DNA of 64,000 bases from Bacillota bacterium (GTDB lineage: Bacteria > Bacillota > Clostridia > Peptostreptococcales > Anaerovoracaceae), in contig JAFPZZ010000026.1 in the NCBI GenBank assembly GCA_017417045.1, forward strand, positions 1-64,000. The letters run 5' to 3'. Position numbers and translations under genes: made by a program. A model generated the notes under the pieces. The model saw nothing but the letters and a program-made list of their open reading frames with translations, did not search any database and was not told the DNA's origin. Shown here piece by piece: positions 34,880 through 44,068 of this stretch (the stretch's first letter is position 1; each line of letters begins with the position of its first letter).

Positions 34880-35818
34880 ATGCTCATCAAACAGCTCATA
34901 GAATTATACGACATACTCGACAGCCCCGCGGCCAGCGGCGAAGCGGTCAAAGAATACCTCCTCGGCATCAAGCCGGACGCCGACGTCGAGGTAAAGGTCA
35001 TCGAAGGCCCCAAGGGCCACACCGATATGGTAAAGATCCACATCCCCGGAAGCGAAGGCAAGGCCTCCGGCGGCAGCGCCCCCACGATCGGCCTCCTCGG
35101 AAGGCTCGGCGGAATAGGCGCGCGTCCCGAGATTATAGGCTTCGTCTCCGACGGCGACGGCGCCCTCTGCGCCCTCACCTGCGCGGCCAAGCTGCTAGAC
35201 ATGCAGGCCAAGGCAGACTTCCTTAAGGGCGACGTCTTCGTGTCCACGCAGATCTGCCCCTGCGCCCCGACCACGCCTCATAAGCCCGTTCCCTTCATGA
35301 ACTCGCCGGTCGAGATGGCCGACGTCAACAGGGAGGAGGTCGAGGACAGCCTCGACGCCATACTCACGGTCGACACCACCAAGGGCAACAGGATCATCAA
35401 CAAACGTGGCTTCGCCATCTCCAACACCGTCAAGCAGGGCTGGATACTCCCCGTGGCCGAGGATCTGCTCCAGGTGATGCAGGTCACGACAGGACAGCTC
35501 CCTGCCGTATTCCCGCTCTCCATGCAGGACATCACCCCCTATGCCAACAAGCTCTACCATATGAACTCCATACTCCAGCCCTCGACCGCTTCCGCCGCGC
35601 CCTGCGTAGGCATAGCGATCACCGCCGAGACTATGGTCCCCGGCTGCGCCAGCGGCGCCAGCCACTTCACCGACGTAGAGGAGGCCGCAAGGTATATGAT
35701 CGAGGTCGCCAAGGAGTTCGGAAACGGAGACCTCAGCTTCTACGACGAGGAGAACTTTGAGGAGCTCGTGGCCCGCTACGGCTCCATGGAGAAGCTCCAG
35801 ACCGTAGGAGAGGAATAA
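34880..35818 (+). CDS. DUF1177 domain-containing protein
   Basis: 312 residues aligning to the whole DUF1177 family from memory: LLGRLGGIGARPEIIGFVSDGDGALCAL, CPCAPTTPHKPVPFMNSPVEM, TVDTTKGNRIINKRGFAISNTVKQGWIL, the PYANKLYHMNSILQPSTAS block and VPGCASGASHFTDVEEAARYMIEVAKEF. Invariant Asp, His and Cys residues suggest an enzyme, but no reaction is established. First gene of the plus-strand island; SD GAAAGGAAA. Confidence 0.9.
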   Translation: MLIKQLIELYDILDSPAASGEAVKEYLLGIKPDADVEVKVIEGPKGHTDMVKIHIPGSEGKASGGSAPTIGLLGRLGGIGARPEIIGFVSDGDGALCALTCAAKLLDMQAKADFLKGDVFVSTQICPCAPTTPHKPVPFMNSPVEMADVNREEVEDSLDAILTVDTTKGNRIINKRGFAISNTVKQGWILPVAEDLLQVMQVTTGQLPAVFPLSMQDITPYANKLYHMNSILQPSTASAAPCVGIAITAETMVPGCASGASHFTDVEEAARYMIEVAKEFGNGDLSFYDEENFEELVARYGSMEKLQTVGEE

Positions 35819-35912
35819 AGGCGCGAAATACGCTAATTTTTCGCGAATGTGCGGGAAATGCTTTTTTCTCTGAAAAAGCGCGAAAATTCGCCTGTTTTCT
35901 CTCAAAAAGTAC

Positions 35913-35940
35913 TGGACAAAGCGTTTATCATCGCTATAAT
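35913..35940 (+). promoter_or_regulatory. SigmaA promoter of the YitT-like gene
   Basis: Plus strand TGGACA (35913-35918), 16-bp spacer, TATAAT (35935-35940). A 9-bp inverted repeat follows at the presumed start site. Confidence 0.75.
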
Positions 35941-35944
35941 AATC

Positions 35945-35969
35945 GGGTGTGAAGTTATCATTCACACCC
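35945..35969 (+). promoter_or_regulatory. Inverted repeat at the start of the yitT-like transcript
   Basis: GGGTGTGAA, 7-nt spacer, TTCACACCC: a perfect 9-bp palindrome 5 bp after the -10 box. It could be an operator or a 5' stabilising stem; only AATTATTTT follows, so it is a poor terminator. Confidence 0.55.
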
Positions 35970-36036
35970 AATTATTTTACGATATATCTCGGTTTTATTG
36001 TTAGATAGAGACAAATTGGTGCGAGAGGCAGACAAA

Positions 36037-36912
36037 ATGGCTGACAACGAAAAAAAGAACGGGATGCTCGACTACGTACTGATCTTCATCCTCGCGATCC
36101 TGCTCGATTTCCTGAGCGAGATCTTCATCTATTACAACGACTTCGCGCCGGCCGGGCTCGGCGGCATAGGCGCCATGCTGCAGTATCTTTTCGGCTTCAA
36201 GGTCGGATACTTCAGCCTCATAGTAAACATCCCTCTGCTGATAGCGGGCTGGAGCAAGCTCAACCGCGAGTTCGCTCTTAAGAGCGGCTTCTTCGTCATC
36301 ATCTACTCCCTCGCGAACATAGTCTTCCGTTCGATGGACCTCAGCGCCGTAGCCTTCGTGGCTGCTGACGGCGGCGAGGCCATCATGGCTGCCATAGGCG
36401 CGGGCGTGGCCCTGGGCGTCGTCTTCGCCATAGCCTACAGGCTCGGCGGCAGCACCGGCGGCACCGACATAGTCGCGGCCCTCATAAGGGTGAAGAACCC
36501 CGAATACGACATCACCACGATCAACTTCATCATCAACAGCTGCATCGCGCTGGCCTCGTTCTTCGTGTTCGGCAGGAAATACACGCCTGTCATTCTCTGC
36601 ATCATCGTCAGCTACGTAGGGACCTGGATCAGCGATATCATACTCAAGGGCGCCAAGGCGGCCGTCAAATTCGAGATCTTCACCGACAGCCCGAACGAGC
36701 TCGCCGCGGAGCTCATGGAAAAGCTACACCACGCCTGCACCCTCGTCAACGCCCGCGGCATGTACCGCGGCGAGGGCAAGAGCATGCTCATCTGCGTCAT
36801 CAACAGACACCAGATAGTCGACTGCGAGAAGATCATAGACAAGTATCCCGGAAGCTTCTCCGTCATCTCCGGTGTGAGCAGCACCTACGGCAGCTTCAAC
36901 AGGGCTAAGTAG
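36037..36912 (+). CDS. YitT family membrane protein (DUF161 + DUF2179)
   Basis: 291 residues from the ATG at 36037, preceded by GAGAGG; a TTG 39 nt upstream is also in frame. About five or six membrane helices (residues 10-190) with the YitT motif RLGGSTGGTDIVAALIRV, then a soluble C-terminal DUF2179 domain (KFEIFTDSPNELAAELMEKLHHACTLVNARGMY...YGSFNRAK). Function not established; probably transport or regulation at the membrane. Confidence 0.88.
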   Translation: MADNEKKNGMLDYVLIFILAILLDFLSEIFIYYNDFAPAGLGGIGAMLQYLFGFKVGYFSLIVNIPLLIAGWSKLNREFALKSGFFVIIYSLANIVFRSMDLSAVAFVAADGGEAIMAAIGAGVALGVVFAIAYRLGGSTGGTDIVAALIRVKNPEYDITTINFIINSCIALASFFVFGRKYTPVILCIIVSYVGTWISDIILKGAKAAVKFEIFTDSPNELAAELMEKLHHACTLVNARGMYRGEGKSMLICVINRHQIVDCEKIIDKYPGSFSVISGVSSTYGSFNRAK

Positions 36913-36984
36913 GATGCGCTTCATTCTTTATTTCCAGACAGTCACCTGACTTTTATATACAGACAGGCCCCGCGCCTGTGAAGC

Positions 36985-37030
36985 GGACCCCTTTCGTGAG
37001 ATAAAAGACCTCGCGGGAGGGGTCCATTTT
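36985..37030 (+). terminator. Intrinsic terminator after the yitT-like gene
   Basis: GGACCCCT and AGGGGTCC arms (36985-37025) with further internal pairing (CGTGAG/CTCGCG), followed by ATTTTT. A smaller ACAGGC/GCCTGT hairpin lies just before it (36963-36979). Confidence 0.75.
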
Positions 37031-37077
37031 TCTGCCTTATGAGCGCCCGCCTGTGAGGGGACTTTTTCTACCAGGGG

Positions 37078-37106
37078 TTGATTTTTATCAAATTTCCCGT
37101 TATTTA
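37078..37106 (+). promoter_or_regulatory. Candidate promoter/operator of the XRE regulator
   Basis: TTGATT (37078-37083), 17-bp spacer, TATTTA (37101-37106). The -35 overlaps a palindrome TTGATTTTTATCAA (37078-37091), a plausible autoregulatory site; weak -10. Confidence 0.4.
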
Positions 37107-37189
37107 CGGATCGTTCAGCTGACAGTATCATGTAAATGCAGGCTGCGAAAACAATGAACGACAGAGGAATAATTACTGAGGAATACACT

Positions 37190-37732
37190 ATGGACACATT
37201 GAAGATCGGACGATATATACAGCATCTGCGCAGATCCGCAGGCATGACGCAGAAAGACCTAGCGGAGAAACTTAGCATATCTTTTCAGGCCGTCTCCAAA
37301 TGGGAGAACGGCGACGCGCTTCCCGACACCGGCATACTTCTCGACCTGTGCGACGTGCTGAACACTACGGCAGACAAACTTCTCAATGGCGGGAACCTCG
37401 CGGCAGGCGAGCGCAGACTCATGAAGCTTGAGGACGTCATCACCGGCTTTCAGTATATGGAAAGCATAGGAAAGCTTTTCGGCGAGGACTGCAGCTTTTT
37501 TACAGGTATGATCGACGGGATCAACGAGAAGATGAACATCGACCTCCTGACCTGCCTGAAGGATCCCAAGACCCGCGAGGTGATGTACGCGGAAGTCCTG
37601 ATCCAGGGCATACTTTCCGGACGGACCGTAGATATGGACGAGATCGAGGCGAACTTCCAAAACGAAAAGATGATCGATACGATAAGGCGCTACATTGCCA
37701 AGGCAGACGGGGATACCCAGACAGCCGAATAG
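37190..37732 (+). CDS. XRE-family helix-turn-helix regulator
   Basis: 180 residues from the ATG at 37190 behind GAGGAA; an earlier ATG in frame has no SD. Residues 5-60 are an HTH_3 domain (IGRYIQHLRRSAGMTQKDLAEKLSISFQAVSKWENGDALPD). The C-terminal 110 residues are helical and unrecognised. Convergent with a truncated TetR gene on the other strand. Confidence 0.9.
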   Translation: MDTLKIGRYIQHLRRSAGMTQKDLAEKLSISFQAVSKWENGDALPDTGILLDLCDVLNTTADKLLNGGNLAAGERRLMKLEDVITGFQYMESIGKLFGEDCSFFTGMIDGINEKMNIDLLTCLKDPKTREVMYAEVLIQGILSGRTVDMDEIEANFQNEKMIDTIRRYIAKADGDTQTAE

Positions 37733-37740
37733 ATCATAGA

Positions 37741-37787
37741 AAACACCGCCCGCATAGATACGGAGATCTGCGCGGGCGGTGTTTTCG
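37741..37787 (+). terminator. Intrinsic terminator after the XRE gene
   Basis: ACACCGCCCGC and GCGGGCGGTGT (11-bp perfect arms) around an 18-nt loop, followed by TTTTCG. It sits inside the tail of the opposite-strand TetR reading frame. Confidence 0.8.
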
Positions 37788-38119
37788 TTCTCAAATCGCA
37801 TAAATGAATCGTGACCAGAGGTGTGCTGCAGCAGGTTCACCAGATAATCCCTGTTTTCATTGTACAGATGGGCTCCGTCATAAAGCGTCTGTTTCCACAG
37901 ATAATCATCCGCGCTGGTCTGGTCTACGATCTCCGCGACGGATCTGGTGTGCTTCCACGCGATAAGATCGTATTTATCTTTGAAATAGCGATAAAAAGTG
38001 GCAGGGGAATACCCGCAGTTGTCCGTGATATCCTGTATCGTGATCTTATCGATGCTTTTCACGGCGGCGAGCTCCTGAAAAGACGCCGTGAGGATCTCTT
38101 TTGCTGTTTTTCGCTTCAT
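37769..38119 (-). pseudogene. Truncated TetR/AcrR-family regulator
   Basis: The first ~117 residues are a TetR regulator: KEILTASFQELAAVKSIDKITIQDITDNCGYSPATFYRYFKDKYDLIAWKH is the DNA-binding domain, followed by the start of the ligand domain to LLQHTSGHDSFMRFEN. From there the frame runs, without a stop, through the convergent terminator and antisense to the XRE gene to 37259, so about 70 C-terminal residues are missing and replaced by antisense sequence. Probably a deletion remnant; a 286-residue hybrid could be made but is unlikely to fold. Confidence 0.65.
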
Positions 38120-38168
38120 TGGCTTTACTCTCCGAACTGCGTTTTTCGATATGCCAACAGGCGGCCAG

Positions 38169-38726
38169 TCACCTTTGGATCTCCCGTATCATATGATATT
38201 CGTTCAGCAGGGTCCCGTCCTTCAGCCGGACCGCGTTCACGCCGACTCCGGTGATCCTAAAGCCCATTTTCTCATATAAGGCCCGGGCCCTGCTGTTCCC
38301 CTCGATAAAGTCCAGTTCGATCTGCAAAAGCTTTTCATTCTCCTCAGCGATCCGGATGAGTTCCTGGAGAAGCCTTGTCCCGATGCCCTGCCCCCAGTAC
38401 TCCTTCAGCAGGGCGATCGCAACGCTGGCGCGGTGCCTTGTTTTGATCAGATCGTCCCAGCTGATCTGACAGTTGCCGGCCACTTTTCCTTCCACGAGGC
38501 AGACGAGCATGGCGCCATTTTCGGACGCGTTGATCCTCTCGAAGCGCTCTTTTGCGCCTTTCACGGTGTACCGGCTCCATTCTTCGGGATAACGAAGCAG
38601 ATAATCGGTCTCTCCCGAGGATCGCTGCAGATAGTCAAGTATGCCCGGAATATCTTCTTCTTTCGGACTCCGGATCAGGGCTTTTCTTCCATCCTTTAAC
38701 GTATATTCTATTTCTTGAACGATCAT
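38169..38726 (-). CDS. GNAT family N-acetyltransferase
   Basis: 185 residues. RSPKEEDIPGILDYLQRSSGETDYLLRYPEEW is the acceptor-side start; acetyl-CoA motif A is VAIALLKEYWGQGIGTRLLQELIRIAEEN and motif B follows as NSRARALYEKMGFR. Acceptor unknown; the shape resembles small aminoglycoside- or RimL-like enzymes. Its start overlaps the end of the MmcQ-like gene (ATGA). Confidence 0.92.
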   Translation of the reverse strand: MIVQEIEYTLKDGRKALIRSPKEEDIPGILDYLQRSSGETDYLLRYPEEWSRYTVKGAKERFERINASENGAMLVCLVEGKVAGNCQISWDDLIKTRHRASVAIALLKEYWGQGIGTRLLQELIRIAEENEKLLQIELDFIEGNSRARALYEKMGFRITGVGVNAVRLKDGTLLNEYHMIREIQR

Positions 38727-39436
38727 TGCGATCTCTCCTTAATAACAGGACTCTGCCTGTTTTTTGTTAGGTCAAAGCTCTCGTTTACCAGCGACATGAC
38801 GGCGTCGTCCGTCAAACTGCCGTCAAGCAAAACGGAGATCCAATACTTATGGTTCATGTGATATGACGGATAAATCCCGTTCTGTTCGGTCAGTTTTACT
38901 ATCTCTTCCGGGTCGGCTTTCAGGTTTATGATATCGACGATCGTCCCGTCTCCGTTTTTCAAAAGCACCTGGCGCTTTACGTTCATGATCAGGGCAAACC
39001 ATTTTGAGTTCTCGGGGTGACGGAAAACGCCGTAGCTCTGATACCGGCCCTGCTCCCAGGGATAGTCCGGCTCTATGCCAAAGCCGTCCGCGATGCGCTC
39101 CGCGATCCTGTTCGCCTGATCGGAGGAGAAGAGCACCTCCCTGCAGCACGCGGCCGCGATCTGGCCGAGCCATTCTTCATAAGCCGCCCGTACTGAACCG
39201 ACATAGGCTCCCTGAAAGACCTCCATGCGAAGCTGACGGTATTCTTCACCGTTTATCTTGTCGATGACGGTCCCGGCGAGATCTCCTTTATCTGAGACCG
39301 TCAGCGCAGCCGAAAAGTCACCGTTAATAAGGTCGCCTTCAAAGAGGTAGCCGCTGTCTGTTTTTATAAAGCCGAATTCACGCATCGCTTCAGGAACGAA
39401 GCGCTTGCGGCCGAATACTTTTTCCTCTATGTTCAT
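38723..39436 (-). CDS. MmcQ/YjbR family protein
   Basis: 237 residues from the ATG at 39436 (an earlier in-frame ATG at 39466 lacks an SD). The C-terminal half (KWFALIMNVKRQVLLK...IINLKADPEEIVKLTEQNGIYPSYHMNHKYWISVLLDGSLTDDAVMSLVNESFDL) is the MmcQ/YjbR fold, a CyaY-like domain with proposed DNA-binding activity. The N-terminal ~120 residues are an additional region. Overlaps the GNAT gene. Confidence 0.85.
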   Translation of the reverse strand: MNIEEKVFGRKRFVPEAMREFGFIKTDSGYLFEGDLINGDFSAALTVSDKGDLAGTVIDKINGEEYRQLRMEVFQGAYVGSVRAAYEEWLGQIAAACCREVLFSSDQANRIAERIADGFGIEPDYPWEQGRYQSYGVFRHPENSKWFALIMNVKRQVLLKNGDGTIVDIINLKADPEEIVKLTEQNGIYPSYHMNHKYWISVLLDGSLTDDAVMSLVNESFDLTKNRQSPVIKERSQ

Positions 39437-39569
39437 TCTCTGTATCTTCGCTGCAGGCGGGATCACGTTTAAAGAAAGCTTGCGCCTTGCTTTTTACACC
39501 CGCTTCTATTTCCCTTTCCGCAGCCTTAAGTCGAACCCTCTCCTGTCGCTGATCCCAGGCGGAGATCCT

Positions 39570-40724
39570 CTATTCAAACAGCCTTTCCGCTGTCCTGTAG
39601 AGCAGCTCGCAGCCCGCGGGCAGGCAGGCCGGGTCGAAATGCATGTCTCTCGCGTGCAGTCCGGGCTTCAGATCGCTCCCCAGCGCCATATAGGCAGCCG
39701 GGACTCCGGCCTCCATGTGATATGCGTGGAAGTCCTCGCTGCCGACTGTCTTTATCGGGGCCGCGCACTCACCGAAGACCTCCCTTACGGCCTCCTCGCA
39801 TATGGCTGTAAGAGCCGGGTCGTATTCCGCGGCATAGCCGGTGACCGTGCTGCTCTCTATCGTGCAGCCGTATCGCTTCGCGGCTTCCTCGCAGCGCCCG
39901 AGGACTTCGCCAAGCAGCGCCCTGCCCAGGACGTTGCTCTCCGCGCGTACGTCAAATGTGACGGCGCATTTTTCAGGGACTACGTTGTGGGTATTGCCGA
40001 AGGTGTCGCAGATCGTGGCCTTCGCGGACCAGGAGCTGCCTTCCCTGCCGCCTTCTCCCGCAGAGCTGCCGTCGGGACCTTTGGGAAGATCCTCCGGGCC
40101 TATTGCGTCCACCATCGTTATGGCGAGAGCCGCAGCCGAAAGGGCGTTCCTCCCCAGGAAGGGTCTTGCTCCGTGGGAGCCCTTTCCCGTAAACGTAACG
40201 GTCGTGGGAAGGGTCGCCCCGTGCAGCAGCTGCGCTGCAGCCTTTCCCGCAGGCAGCTCGGATTCAGGTCTTATATGTATTCCTATGATGCCGTCAAGCG
40301 GCGGCAGGCCGTCTTTAAGCACCGCGAATGAACCTGTCATCGTCTCCTCCGCCGGTTGGAACAGAAGGTACAGCTTTCCCTTCGCGGGTATCCCCGCGCG
40401 CCTAAGCGCGATACCGGCGCTGAGCAGCATGGCCGCGTGGCTGTCATGCCCGCAGGCGTGTTTATATTCGAAGCTGCCGTCCGCGTTCGCGAATTTGAGG
40501 GCGTCGATATCTGCCCTCAGCGTGTAGGAAGGCCCGGGATGTCCGCTGTCCAAAAGCGCCAGCGTCCCGGTCTCCGCGATGGGCCTGACATCATCAAAGC
40601 CCTCTTCTTTGAGTCTTTTCCTTATAAATTCAGCCGTCTTGTATTCTGCGAAGCCCGGCTCGGGCATGGAATGCAGCGCCTCGTAGTCTCTGAGCAGCTG
40701 CCCGGCGTCGATGTGAAGATCCAT
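39570..40724 (-). CDS. M20 family metallo-amidohydrolase (second copy)
   Basis: 384 residues. MPEPGFAEYKTAEFI, LRADIDALKFANADGSF, the HACGHDSHAAMLLSAG metal motif, FQPAEETMTGSFAVLKDGL and KTVGSEDFHAYHMEAGVPAAYMALG place it in M20D (hippurate/N-acyl-amino-acid hydrolases). It is upstream-linked to an aspartate-dehydrogenase-like gene 42 nt away. Distinct from the copy at 29.9 kb, so not a recent duplication. Confidence 0.9.
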   Translation of the reverse strand: MDLHIDAGQLLRDYEALHSMPEPGFAEYKTAEFIRKRLKEEGFDDVRPIAETGTLALLDSGHPGPSYTLRADIDALKFANADGSFEYKHACGHDSHAAMLLSAGIALRRAGIPAKGKLYLLFQPAEETMTGSFAVLKDGLPPLDGIIGIHIRPESELPAGKAAAQLLHGATLPTTVTFTGKGSHGARPFLGRNALSAAALAITMVDAIGPEDLPKGPDGSSAGEGGREGSSWSAKATICDTFGNTHNVVPEKCAVTFDVRAESNVLGRALLGEVLGRCEEAAKRYGCTIESSTVTGYAAEYDPALTAICEEAVREVFGECAAPIKTVGSEDFHAYHMEAGVPAAYMALGSDLKPGLHARDMHFDPACLPAGCELLYRTAERLFE

Positions 40725-40765
40725 AGCGGTCCTCCTTTCATTGCAGCTATCCTATCCCTCAGATA

Positions 40766-41503
40766 TCAGAACGTCACGGGCTGCGTGACCCTGTTGAGCG
40801 TCGATACCGCGCTCAGCGCTATCATGCTCATCATGGGGATGTCATCCTTGGGCGGCTTGTTCTTTATCGTGATCACGGCCTCAGCGGCGTCGTTTTCAAG
40901 TTCGAGCGAGAAGCCGCCTTTGCCGTCCTCGGGTATGCGGGTCTCGTAAAATGCGTTGCCGAAGCCGCCGCAGGCTATCGCGCTCTCTATGACTACGTTG
41001 AGGTGCGATGGCGAAAGCGCGAAGCCCTCGAGCGCAGTGCCTTTGAAATGCTCAGGCAGTGCCTTCATGGGGTTCCCGTCCGGCATCCCGCTGCGCTCCG
41101 GCACGTACTGCACCACGGTCCCCTTCATCCCGGGCAGCAGGCTGAAGGTCGCCGCCAGATCGAAGCCTCCCTCGGCCCCGTGCGGCAGGTATACCCTGCT
41201 TCCGTGTTCGCGCGCCGTCCTTCTGACCTCCTCCAGGAAATCCTCGTCCGCGAAGGCTCCCGTGGAGAGCGGTATGACGCTCACGCCGCGCTCAAGCAGC
41301 CCTACTAGGCATTCCCTAAGGGCGGCCGGCTTCGAGGCTTCTATGATGATCTCAGCTCCTTTGTCTGCCAGATCGGAAGGCGTCACCCCAAGGCTCCTCG
41401 AGGCGACCCCGACCAGTTCGCAGTCCGGCGCCAGCCCGGCCTCTATCGCGTCCTTTACTATGGTCCCGAGGCGCCCTGCGCCTATGATGCCTACTTTCGT
41501 CAT
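40766..41503 (-). CDS. Aspartate dehydrogenase-like protein (DUF108/NadX type)
   Basis: 245 residues from the ATG at 41503. N-terminal Rossmann fold MTKVGIIGAGRLGTIV, then SKPAALRECLVGLLERGVSVIPLSTGAFADEDFLEEV and C-terminal ACGGFGNAFYETRIPEDGKG...IALSAVSTLNRV, matching L-aspartate dehydrogenases/NadX. These oxidise aspartate to iminoaspartate for NAD synthesis or assimilate ammonia; nadA/nadC are not nearby, so substrate remains open. Likely co-transcribed with the M20 gene. Confidence 0.85.
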   Translation of the reverse strand: MTKVGIIGAGRLGTIVKDAIEAGLAPDCELVGVASRSLGVTPSDLADKGAEIIIEASKPAALRECLVGLLERGVSVIPLSTGAFADEDFLEEVRRTAREHGSRVYLPHGAEGGFDLAATFSLLPGMKGTVVQYVPERSGMPDGNPMKALPEHFKGTALEGFALSPSHLNVVIESAIACGGFGNAFYETRIPEDGKGGFSLELENDAAEAVITIKNKPPKDDIPMMSMIALSAVSTLNRVTQPVTF

Positions 41504-41611
41504 GCTTCTTCCTCCGTCTGCGATCAGATCGCGAAAAATCAAAACGTTTCCAGCTGATTATATCCCGCGCGGGGAAAAAGCTCAATACGGGCGCCGCAGG
41601 CTCCCGCGCAG

Positions 41612-41645
41612 CAAAAGAGCGCCTCCCCTTGCGGGGAAGCGCTCT
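41612..41645 (-). terminator. Terminator of the S10-spc-alpha operon
   Basis: Minus strand AGAGCGCTTCCCC, GCAA loop, GGGGAGGCGCTCT, then TTTG: about 12 bp, closing the rplQ end of the ribosomal protein operon. Confidence 0.9.
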
Positions 41646-41664
41646 CGTCTCTTTTATCCTCGGA

Positions 41665-42006
41665 CTATACGAGCTCCAGGAATACGGCTTCCGCTACGTC
41701 TCCCTGACGGGGACCGAGCTTGAGTATCCTGGTGTAGCCGCCGTGTCTCTCCTCATACTTGGGAGCGATCTCGTCGAACAGCTTCTTTACAACGTCTTCG
41801 TCCTTGATGTATGCCATGGCCTGACGTCTCGCGTGAAGATCGCCCTTCTTGGCGAGCGTGATCATCTTCTCAGCCTCTTTCCTGGCTTCCTTGGCTCTGC
41901 AGTCAGTGGTCTGAATGCGTCCGTATTTGAAGAGATCGGTCACGAGATTTCTGAGCATGGACTTTCTGTGGGCGCTCTTGACACCCAGCTTCCTGTATCC
42001 GGGCAT
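41665..42006 (-). CDS. rplQ: 50S ribosomal protein L17
   Basis: 113 residues, normal length: [49 protein letters not shown]. Last gene of the operon, 18 nt after rpoA, followed by a terminator. Confidence 0.98.
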   Translation of the reverse strand: MPGYRKLGVKSAHRKSMLRNLVTDLFKYGRIQTTDCRAKEARKEAEKMITLAKKGDLHARRQAMAYIKDEDVVKKLFDEIAPKYEERHGGYTRILKLGPRQGDVAEAVFLELV

Positions 42007-42024
42007 TGAAGTTATCTCCTTTCC

Positions 42025-42966
42025 CTATTCGTCGCTTGGCTTAAGGCCAAGACCTAATTCTTCTAGTTTGTGCTTCACCTCGTCGAGGGACTTCTTTCCG
42101 AGGTTGCGGACCTTCATCATGTCCTCCTCGGTCTTCTTGGTGAGCTCCTCTACGGTGTTGATGTTAGCACGCTTAAGGCAGTTGAACGAACGTACGGAAA
42201 GTTCCAGTTCTTCAACGCTCATCTCCAGCACTTTGCCCTTGTGGTCCTCCTCCTTCTCGACCATGATGTTCACGGTCTCGATATTGTCGGTAAGGTCGAT
42301 GAAGAGCTGCAGATGCTCCTGCATTATCTTTGCGCCTATGGAAACGCCTTCCTTCGGGTCGATGCTTCCGTCGGTCCAGACCTCGAGCACGAGCCTCTCA
42401 TAGTCCGTCACCTGGCCTACGCGGGTGTTCTCCACGGTGTAGTTGACCTTCCTGACGGGAGTATAGATGCTGTCGATGGGGATGACCGCTATCGGGGTGT
42501 TCTCATCCTTGTTCTGGTCAGCGGGCACGTAGCCTCTGCCGGTGGAGATGTTGAGCTCCATGACCAGGCTGGCGCCTTCCTCGAGGCTAGCGATGTGAAG
42601 CTCCGGATTGAAGATCTCAAGGCTGCTGTCGGCGATGATATCTCCCGCGGTGACCTCACAGGGGCCCTTGGCGCTGATAATGGCGAGCTTTTTATCCTCT
42701 CCGTGGAGAGCGATAGCGAGCTTCTTGAGATTGAGGATGATCTCCGTCACGTCTTCCTTGACTCCGGGGATCGTTGAGAACTCATGGAGTATCCCTTCGA
42801 TCCTGATGGAAGTGACGGCGGCTCCGGGAAGGGAGCTCAGGAGTATCCTCCTGAGGCTGTTACCCAGTGTATTTCCATAACCTCTTTCGAGGGGTTCAAC
42901 GACAAATCTTCCGTATCCGTCTTCCGAGCACTCGCAAATAATGCTGGGCTTTTCAATTTCTATCAT
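42025..42966 (-). CDS. rpoA: DNA-directed RNA polymerase alpha subunit
   Basis: 313 residues: N-terminal dimerisation domain ([28 protein letters not shown]) and the C-terminal UP-element/activator-binding domain ([30 protein letters not shown]). Standard place in the alpha operon. Confidence 0.99.
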   Translation of the reverse strand: MIEIEKPSIICECSEDGYGRFVVEPLERGYGNTLGNSLRRILLSSLPGAAVTSIRIEGILHEFSTIPGVKEDVTEIILNLKKLAIALHGEDKKLAIISAKGPCEVTAGDIIADSSLEIFNPELHIASLEEGASLVMELNISTGRGYVPADQNKDENTPIAVIPIDSIYTPVRKVNYTVENTRVGQVTDYERLVLEVWTDGSIDPKEGVSIGAKIMQEHLQLFIDLTDNIETVNIMVEKEEDHKGKVLEMSVEELELSVRSFNCLKRANINTVEELTKKTEEDMMKVRNLGKKSLDEVKHKLEELGLGLKPSDE

Positions 42967-43011
42967 CCAGTCCCTCCTTCTTAAATAAAACTCTTCTGCG
43001 ATTTTTATTTA

Positions 43012-43632
43012 TTACTTGGAGTAGAGCTCGACGATCAGGTGCTCGGCGACCGGGGTGTCGATCTGAGCCCTGGTGGGAATGGCGAGCACCTTGCCCTCGA
43101 GCTTGTCGGGGTTGATGCTTACCCACTCAGGAGTACTGATGGTCATCTCCTTGATTTCCTTGAACTTCTCGATGGAAACGCTCTTTTCCTTTACGGCGAT
43201 TACGTCTCCGGCCTTGACCGCCTGGGAGGGGATGTCTGCCTTCTTGCCGTTCACGGTGAAGTGGCCGTGGAGGACGAGCTGACGGGCTTCCTTCCTGGAG
43301 GAGGCGAATCCCATGCGGAATACGGTGTTGTCAAGTCTGGTCTCGAGCATGATGAGCAGGTTCTCACCGGTCATGCCGCTCTTTCTCGCAGCCTTGTCAA
43401 AGTAATTTCTGAACTGGGTCTCCTGGAGGCCGTAGAATCTCTTAGCCTTCTGCTTCTCGCGGAGCTGGAGGCCGTAATCGGAGGCCTTCTTCCTGCCCTG
43501 TCCGTGCTGTCCCGGAGCATAGCTTCTTCTTTCAAGCGCGCACTTGCCGCTGTAGCAGCGGTCGCCCTTGAGGAACAGCTTCTGGCCTTCTCTTCTGCAA
43601 AGCCTGCAGGAAGGTCCTGTATATCTTGCCAT
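43012..43632 (-). CDS. rpsD: 30S ribosomal protein S4 (zinc-binding form)
   Basis: 206 residues. The N-terminus carries four Cys (C9, C12, C26, C31), the zinc-binding version; S4 RNA-binding domain [32 protein letters not shown]. Primary 16S rRNA binder. In Bacillus rpsD lies apart from the alpha operon; here it sits between rpsK and rpoA as in many Clostridia. Confidence 0.98.
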   Translation of the reverse strand: MARYTGPSCRLCRREGQKLFLKGDRCYSGKCALERRSYAPGQHGQGRKKASDYGLQLREKQKAKRFYGLQETQFRNYFDKAARKSGMTGENLLIMLETRLDNTVFRMGFASSRKEARQLVLHGHFTVNGKKADIPSQAVKAGDVIAVKEKSVSIEKFKEIKEMTISTPEWVSINPDKLEGKVLAIPTRAQIDTPVAEHLIVELYSK

Positions 43633-43650
43633 GTTGTGTTTCCTCCCTTA

Positions 43651-44046
43651 CTAAACTCTTCTTCTCTTCGGCGGTCTGCAGCCGTTGTGGGGAATGGGCG
43701 TGATGTCCTTGATCATGGTGATGTTCAGACCTGCGCCCGAAAGAGCTCTTATTGCAGCTTCTCTTCCTGAACCGGGGCCCTTTACGTAGACCTCGACGGT
43801 CTTGAGTCCCTGCTCTATAGCGCCCTTGGCAGCCTCCTCGGCGGCCATCTGAGCGGCGAACGGGGTGGATTTTCTGGAACCCTTGAAACCGAGGGATCCG
43901 GCGCTGCACCAGGAAATAGCGTTTCCTGAGAGGTCGGTGAGTGTGACAAGTGTGTTATTGAAGGAAGCCTGGATATGAGCCTGACCGCTTTCAATGTTCT
44001 TACGCTCTCTCTTTTTCTTGCGAGCAGTAGTCTTTGCCTGTGCCAT
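43651..44046 (-). CDS. rpsK: 30S ribosomal protein S11
   Basis: 131 residues with [25 protein letters not shown] and the C-terminal [18 protein letters not shown]. Platform protein. 22 nt after rpsM. Confidence 0.98.
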   Translation of the reverse strand: MAQAKTTARKKKRERKNIESGQAHIQASFNNTLVTLTDLSGNAISWCSAGSLGFKGSRKSTPFAAQMAAEEAAKGAIEQGLKTVEVYVKGPGSGREAAIRALSGAGLNITMIKDITPIPHNGCRPPKRRRV

Positions 44047-44068
44047 TGCCTTTGGTCCTCCTTCTTAA

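Noticed and set aside
35195..35971. 258-residue minus-strand ORF opposite DUF1177
   Set aside because: Shadow of the DUF1177 gene; its unique upstream part is AT-rich intergenic sequence without an SD.
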